NCBI GenBank assembly: GCA_039654915.1 | Contig: CM077600.1 | Span: forward strand, 76,579,992-76,643,991 | Reading direction: 5' to 3' | Length of the DNA stretch: 64,000 bases | DNA from: Aquilaria yunnanensis | Lineage: Eukaryota; Streptophyta; Magnoliopsida; Malvales; Thymelaeaceae | In this document: piece after piece, positions 58,473 through 64,000 of the stretch | Layout: every line of letters begins with the position of its first letter | Position numbering within the stretch: position 1 is the first letter of the stretch | The notes under the pieces: model-generated | Told to the model about the DNA's origin: nothing | The model's database searches: none | The model's input: only the letters and a program-made list of their open reading frames with translations | Made by a program: the position numbers and the translations under genes

Positions 58473-61044
58473 TGTAGGGTTTTGGGAGCCGAACAAGCGT
58501 AGTGAAATATAACCTAATCCCTCTAGGATCCAAGTGAAACGGGGTAAATCAGGTGTTCAAAAATTTTCATACCTAATTTTGGTTGAGATCTTTCACCCAA
58601 CTGTTGAGTCGAATAACAAAACATGAATAATTGATGTGTTCAAGCTCTCTATGGTATACACATGAGCCTTTCAGGATCACCACACCTCCACCATGTCCCG
58701 GTAGATGCGTTTCTCTTGTGCTCGCAGTGCTAGGTTGTGCCTCCAAGGAATAGCAAGAGAAGAGTGCGGCTGTCACTTTGGGAGGCTAGGGCAAGAGCTG
58801 CGAATTTCTAACTATATGATGTATTTATAGTGAGATTCAACTTCCAGGCCTAATAAGTTTTAAAGCCCTAATCCAATTATGCTTTAATTTCAGGCTTAAT
58901 ATGGTTCAACTTTTGAGCCAATTATTAATACAAAATTATCATGAAACCATAATCCAAATAAATTAGCCCATGCACTCAAATAATCCAAATAAGCTTTATG
59001 TGTGCAACCCAATAGGCTCTTACCACATTGGTAATGATCATAAATCACATTTATGATCATAAGCAATGAACGATGTCTAGCAACACATCATTGCTACCAA
59101 AGTGATAAGATTGTCGGTGATTTGACTAAACCTTCATGATCATTATCCGTATATGCTATTGTCCCTTTATCCAAGATATCAAGACTAAGCACGAGACATG
59201 GAATGTGTCATTCTCGTATAACCCAATCTTTGGTTTCTTGATTATCGAGTAGACTAACTTAAATTGATGACATTGATATCGTATATCAACTCATCCGAGC
59301 ATGACCATACATTTTCTAAATCTCACTCTATCAAAGGGCCCGAACATATCACTGTCGTTATATAAGAGGGACAAATCCCATCTTGATTGTACAAAACCCT
59401 CCGCATGATATGTGACATACCCAATGACCTCCTTCAAGTTCACTCAGTTATGAGCAACAAAGGGAAGTATCAAAGTATGTGACTCACATGTAAGGAACCT
59501 TCATGACGTTAGGTCAAAGGTGTTACACCTTCACAAAATGGGAAAATTACAGCATAAGGACCTAAACTTATATGCCTTAGTTTTCACCAAAGTGCATGAT
59601 TTTTGAAGTGTAAAGTATTCAATGTACACCCCCCTTAAGTGGCAAAAACAATGATAGCTTGGTCCTTAAGACTGCATTGGCCCATCACCTAATTTTCAAG
59701 TAACCTATGGACTAAATTGTAAGGTTACAAAATTTGGGTACTCAATTGCACAAATTTCTAAAGATGAAATTGTGACGAAAAGACATGGATGGTATTATCA
59801 AGAAAGGACATGAAGTAATTAATGACATTGTTGGAGACCAAAGTGCTCAAAGAGGAAAAATTATGTTTAATGTTTATGGAATGCCTCTAAATTTAGGGGA
59901 TTGACTTTCCCAAGTGGTTAAGACATGTAAGAGCCTACCCATGTTGTTCTTGCACTTGGAAGTGAAGTGTATGAATCTTATGAATTTTGTATGCGCAAAA
60001 TGGTTATAAAGTGACTAGAATTTTGACTCTGAATTTAAAGTTCCATAACTCCTTGTGTAGAAGGAATATTGGTATGAAATTTTGACTACACCTAGAGAAC
60101 ATATAAAGGTTGAGCTGAAATTTGGAATTTCTAAATTTGGAGCCCTGTAGCCAAAGATATGACATTCTAAAGTTGGCTAAGTTACTGTTCATTTTGTCAG
60201 AATTTGGTAACCAACTTAAAAAATCCATAACTTGGTCCCATAGGTGGGCTTTTGATGTAAAACAAAATTTATTGGTTTGCTCCAAGTGTCTACTTGATAA
60301 TGGAACAAAGAAAATAGGGGGTTATATGGCTAGAATGATACAGTTTATTAGTGGAAGTTACAAGTGCAGTGGCTGGTCATTATAACTTAACAAGATTGCC
60401 TAATATGTGGAAGCCAAAACTAAGAATTGTGCTAGTGTTTTCATTCTTAGTTGCCATAGTGTGCATAAATGTAAATATGTGGTGTTATGATTTGACCAAT
60501 ATACATATACTTGCAAAAAGACCAAGAAGGCCACTTGGGTAATATAGTGAGCATTGTTCTGATGGCTTACAGAACATGCATAGCTTTTGGGAAATTGATA
60601 CATTAAATATTATTAGTATATTTAAGCTTTCAGAGTGGTATGCTTTAATTTTCCCATTTGGTGAAGGTGTAACAAAAGGACTACATATACCATGATCACT
60701 ATGAGAATCACTTATGACACTCATATATAATGATCCATGTAGCATTCTCATGGTGGGTCGGTCCAGTGCACAAGTTCTCTAACTTGTACCCATATGTAGA
60801 CTACATATATCATAGTAGTCTCCACATATGCTAGTCGTTATGTATTATTGTAACCCATTCTATGATAATACTTGACTAGGGACATTTAAGATTATCATTA
60901 TTCTAGGGTTATAATTATGTTTATTAAGTTACACAAAAACAAAACAACAAACATAATTACTGGATTAATGCCTAAATAAAATATCATGACCCAATGTGTA
61001 AAATACAATCATCTCATGTTTGGATTTTGGACATAGCACAAACA
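58473..61044 (-). repeat. 3' LTR (L4) of the copia element, interrupted
   Basis: On - it starts TGTTTGTGCTATGTCC at 61044 and ends ...AAAACCCTACA at 58473. Without the insertion at 59516-60679 it is about 1413 bp, as L1-L3. TATAAATA on - at 58829-58822. Confidence 0.88.
59516..60679. mobile_element. 1154-bp insertion with 29-bp inverted ends and 5-bp TSD (class uncertain)
   Basis: Element 59521-60674 lies between AAAGG (59516-59520) and AAAGG (60675-60679). The uninterrupted target GGTCAAAGGACTACAT is present in L1 (one change) and L2. Both ends read TGTTACACCTTCAC inward, followed by (A/C)AAATGGGAAAATTA, so 28 of 29 positions match as inverted repeats. TG...CA ends with a 5-bp TSD suit a solo LTR; long inverted ends suit a DNA element. 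Its short open frames have no known similarity. Confidence 0.75.
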
Positions 61045-61055
61045 ATCTCCCACTT
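61045..61055 (-). other. Polypurine tract of the copia element
   Basis: AAGTGGGAGAT on -, directly before the LTR start at 61044. This is the usual copia arrangement. Confidence 0.8.
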
Positions 61056-61115
61056 GCACTAAAGCCAATCATTCATGTATCTAATACCGATGGACCTAGA
61101 ATGGCTATCATGCTT

Positions 61116-61364
61116 CTACTGCATAAGGGGCTTTGTCAACAGATCAACAATGTTGCTGTCTATTGAAGTCCTGCATATCCTCACATCACCCCTATTGATG
61201 ATCTCCCTGATGAGATGATAGGGTTGGAGTATGTGTTTGGATCGCTGGTGAGATTGAGGTTCCATAGCCTGTGCGATTGCTCCATTGTTGTCACAATAGA
61301 GCTTTATCGGGTCAGCAATGCTTGGAACCACTTCAAGTTCTGTGATAAACTTCTTAATCCAAAC
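61116..61364 (-). pseudogene. Copia RNase H, C-terminal part and pol end
   Basis: The frame shows copia RNase H motifs: VWIKKFITELEVVPSI, LYCDNNGAIAQA, HQRSKHILQPYHLIREII and the closing LLTKPLMQ. It is open for about 83 codons to the edge of the S LTR insertion. The other part of the domain is at 63798-64000. Confidence 0.85.
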
Positions 61365-63797
61365 TGACACGGCCGTCCTTGGCCCCTACCTAGGAAGCCT
61401 TGTGAGAGCTGGTCTCACGGTGGTTGCAATTGGCTAGTTGTGTATGTGTGTGGATTAAATCCCATGATACTAGTTGATTATCCTAGAATATGCAATATGC
61501 ATGCTCTTCATGCTTTGACTTGGTTTATTAAAACCATAAAACATTAACTTGGCCAAGTAATTTCTACGGAAAGTAAAAACAAATAGCCAAAGCATATAAA
61601 ATCAACATTTGTGTGAGTTTACTACACATAACAGCTCATGAGAACATTCATACATAAAGTAGACTAATGCCCTCACCCAAGAGCAACCCTAGAGTCTAGG
61701 ACTCTTCATAACATAAACTATGGAGGTAACTAAAAATACTGTATAAATACAAGCCTCTACTGAGATCTCTTTGACTTAGCTCCCACCTTGGATACACTTT
61801 CTAGTGGCGAGTCTCAAAAGTCCTTGCCTAAGTGCTACTAGGCTCTACAGCCAAAGGAAGACTTAAGTTAGTTCTGTTACTTGACCAACAAACCAACTAA
61901 GTATATTCATGTAGACTAGAATCACTAGGATTCTCAAATGCCGTACCTGTACACACGAAAGAGCACTCCCGCAATAATCCTTAATGATTACCCGATCCAA
62001 CACCTTTAGTCTCGACATAACATAATTAGGGAGTGAGAATTCGACAATTCTCAGTAAGGGGTCTTCCTTGTACCTGCAAGAAAATTACTAGGACTCTACA
62101 TATGATAACATATGTAACTTGCTACGAGCTGACACAGCATGAGGGTCTGATATATGCACATATAGCTAGGCCATCAAGACCTCTCCTCAACTAGTCCTCC
62201 TCACGGCGCATCACTCCGTGCCTAGCGAGTTCTAATCATTAACCCGTTCCTCGTAAGCCATAGCTTACTTGATGCAATCATGTAGCCTTCCCTTAGTTTT
62301 TATGCAGGGGAATTATGGTGGAACTTTGTAGACTAGGTCATAAGACCTCTTTTTAGACTAGATGAACAAGGTTTCACCTTGCAACCTCGTGACTATGGCA
62401 CAGCTAGGTCGACAAGGGTTCTAAACCTTTCACTTGAGCTAGTGGTACTTAGTTATGTTCATTTGCAACCTAGTTTCCTTGGTTGTTGCACAAGCAACCA
62501 TTAAACCTTACAAAACTCAAGGAAACTCTTTTGTCTTGTGGGACTTTTGGAAGTTTCGGAGTACCCCCGGAATCCTTCGACCCCAACATACTCTAAGAAC
62601 CCCCTTAGGTCTCACTTGGATCATCCTAGCAAAATGTGGAAAATTTGCCATTTTTGTATGTGGTGACGCGTTGCCATAGTTGGTAATGTTCTATGAACTT
62701 TTCCTGGATTGGGGACGCGTCGTGGGCTTCGACCTGTAATTGGCGACGCGTCACCAATGTACAAAAATGCAGAATTTGGCGTATTTTGCTGTTGTGAACT
62801 TTGGACGCTTCCTACACATATCAAACATGCTTGGAATGCCTCCAAATTTCATACACTTATAGAACATGTTGCATAGAACATAACCAACTATCACAAGCTA
62901 ATCTATGATGTCTTGTAACATCAATCGAATCCTCTTAAATCTCTTAGTCCACGACAATTCAACCAAAACCTTTAACTAATGCTATAGCCAAAACCACTTG
63001 AATTCTTCAAGCAAACTCAAGCTAATAGCATTAATTGAACTTGAAAACATATCTCCTTTACCTCAACTCAAAGTAACAAGCAAGAATGAATCTCCTTTCC
63101 AATCAACCAAGCTCACCAAAGTTCTACACAAGTTCCAATCAAAAAACAAAGCACTAATCACCAAAACTTCACTTTCTAACCAAAACCCAAGCCCCAAACC
63201 AAGTAAATAACATGAATTCAATCAAGAACACTTTGCTTAGCTCGTTCAAAAATAGGGGATATGGAAAAACGCCCTTCCAAGCTTCAAAATCATGGTTTAA
63301 AGCTTGAAATGCACTCCTCCTAGCTTATATACTTTGAATTGCACTTCTTGACACCAAGAACACTTGATTCCAAGTTTAATTTGAGAGAAAAATGAGGGTG
63401 AGAGGGCTAGAAACGAGATTATGGCAGCCATAGCCTCACTTTCCTTTCTTAAACCCTCACTTAACCCCAAAGGCATCAAAGTATTAAGCTTATTACAAAT
63501 AAACCCTCATCTTTTGTAACTTAGTGATTCTTGATTAAATTCTTGTTTATTTTTCATTGAAAGTTAAGTTATAAAAATTTATTTTAAAACACTCGGGACT
63601 TATCCCGACTATTCAGGATGCAAAATTACCATTTTGCCCCTGAACTTCGTTTAGTGCCTTATTTTTCTCGAAACTTAGTGAACTTTGCTAAACTTCTCCA
63701 TTCTTGCTATGTAAACTTGAATTAAGGTTCTAAACTTAATTTAAAACACTTTACCTTCCTCAATTACGCTTCCCACTGGAAGGGCCATAACACAAAT
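61360..63797. mobile_element. Solo LTR S2 (2428 bp) inserted in copia RNase H
   Basis: Runs from TGACACGGCCG at 61365 to ...GAAGGGCCATAACA at 63792. The TSD is CAAAC (61360-61364) and CAAAT (63793-63797), one mismatch. Flanking copia codons continue in frame when the LTR and one TSD copy are ignored, which confirms the boundaries. It shares start, end and internal blocks with S1. Palindromic sites at 62661-62759 are degenerate. Open frames inside are not coding. Confidence 0.87.
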
Positions 63798-64000
63798 TGC
63801 CTCCTTCGTAGCATCAGAGGCGGCAGCGTACTTAGATTCTGTTGTAGAGTCAGCCACTGTCTCTTGCTTTGAACTTTTCTAGCTCACAGCACCACCACCA
63901 ATACAAAACACATAACCAGATTGCGACCTAAAATCATCCTTATCGGATTGGAAGCTAGCATCGGTGTAACCCTTTATAATGAGCTCATCTTCGCCCGCAA
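63798..64000 (-). pseudogene. Copia RNase H, N-terminal part (cut by the window edge)
   Basis: On - it shows GYTDASFQSDKDDFRSQSGY and ESKYAAASDATKEA, standard copia RNase H motifs. A stop sits where the family has Trp (usual WKSSKQ; here stop then KSSKQ), so the element is dead even apart from the S2 insertion. Confidence 0.85.

Larger units (their letters stand above)
58473..64000 (-). mobile_element. Ty1/copia element on -, 3' part; continues beyond the window
   Basis: In transcription order (right to left): RNase H part 1 (64000-63798), an inserted S LTR, RNase H part 2 and pol end (61364-61116), polypurine tract, 3' LTR (61044-58473). This is the only copia copy here with internal sequence, and it identifies L1-L3 as the same family. 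It inserted into the 85-bp array. The 5' half lies right of the window, so its TSD cannot be checked. Confidence 0.88.

Noticed and set aside
1..64000. tRNA or rRNA genes
   Set aside because: No cloverleaf-like A and B box pairs or rRNA core segments were recognised by eye; a tRNAscan-SE or Infernal run would settle it.

Overview
This is plant nuclear DNA, most likely from an angiosperm. It consists almost entirely of transposable elements (TEs) nested inside one another, and I could not support any intact host gene. The plant origin rests on the element families present: Ty3/gypsy Tat-lineage elements with a second RNase H, Ty1/copia, a plant-type LINE, CACTA-like and hAT-like non-autonomous DNA elements, and large solo LTRs. 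All were read by eye. Boundaries marked by a target-site duplication (TSD) are good to the base; the others are approximate.

Layout: (1) 1-5633 is the 3' end of a large Tat/Ogre-like element: a 69-bp tandem repeat in its 3' untranslated region, a polypurine tract and a ~3.8-kb LTR. (2) 6430-17017 is element A, a nearly complete Tat-like element with 858-bp LTRs and TSD CCTAG. It carries gag-pol on + and a four-exon gene on -. (3) 18265-20785 is a solo LTR of family S (TSD ACTAT). (4) 21300-23425 has long inverted terminal repeats and contains a small CACTA-like element (TSD GAT). (5) 24258-28735 is a third S LTR (TSD TTATT), itself interrupted by a copia solo LTR (26294-27720, TSD TATCC). (6) 29600-46085 is a decayed LINE on -, split by element B (32353-42810, TSD CATTA), an older sister of A. 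(7) 48686-51558 is a copia solo LTR (TSD GTTTA) holding an inverted solo LTR of the same family (TSD GAGAC). (8) 51917-54338 is another solo LTR (TSD CAAAG). (9) 54470-58472 is a tandem array of ~85-bp units broken by a hAT-like element. (10) 58473-64000 is the 3' part of a copia element on -. Its LTR is broken by a 1.15-kb insertion of uncertain class (TSD AAAGG) and its RNase H by an S solo LTR.

A and B are the most informative pair. Each has LTR-PBS-gag-protease-reverse transcriptase-RNase H-archaeal-type RNase H-integrase on +, then an opposing gene with three introns, its own TATA box and a G-box, then polypurine tract and LTR. Both gag-pol frames are broken, but by different lesions, so the ancestral frame can be inferred. 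Counted by eye, LTR divergence is about 13/858 for A and about 23/749 plus one indel for B, so B is older; B also carries more stops.

The most unusual observations are the opposing spliced gene with its conserved promoter, a gag start codon inside the LTR so that the primer-binding site is translated, paired changes in the hairpin arms of the 69-bp repeat, clustered 18-22-bp GC-rich palindromes in the S LTRs, and a 30-bp perfect palindrome created inside one copia LTR.
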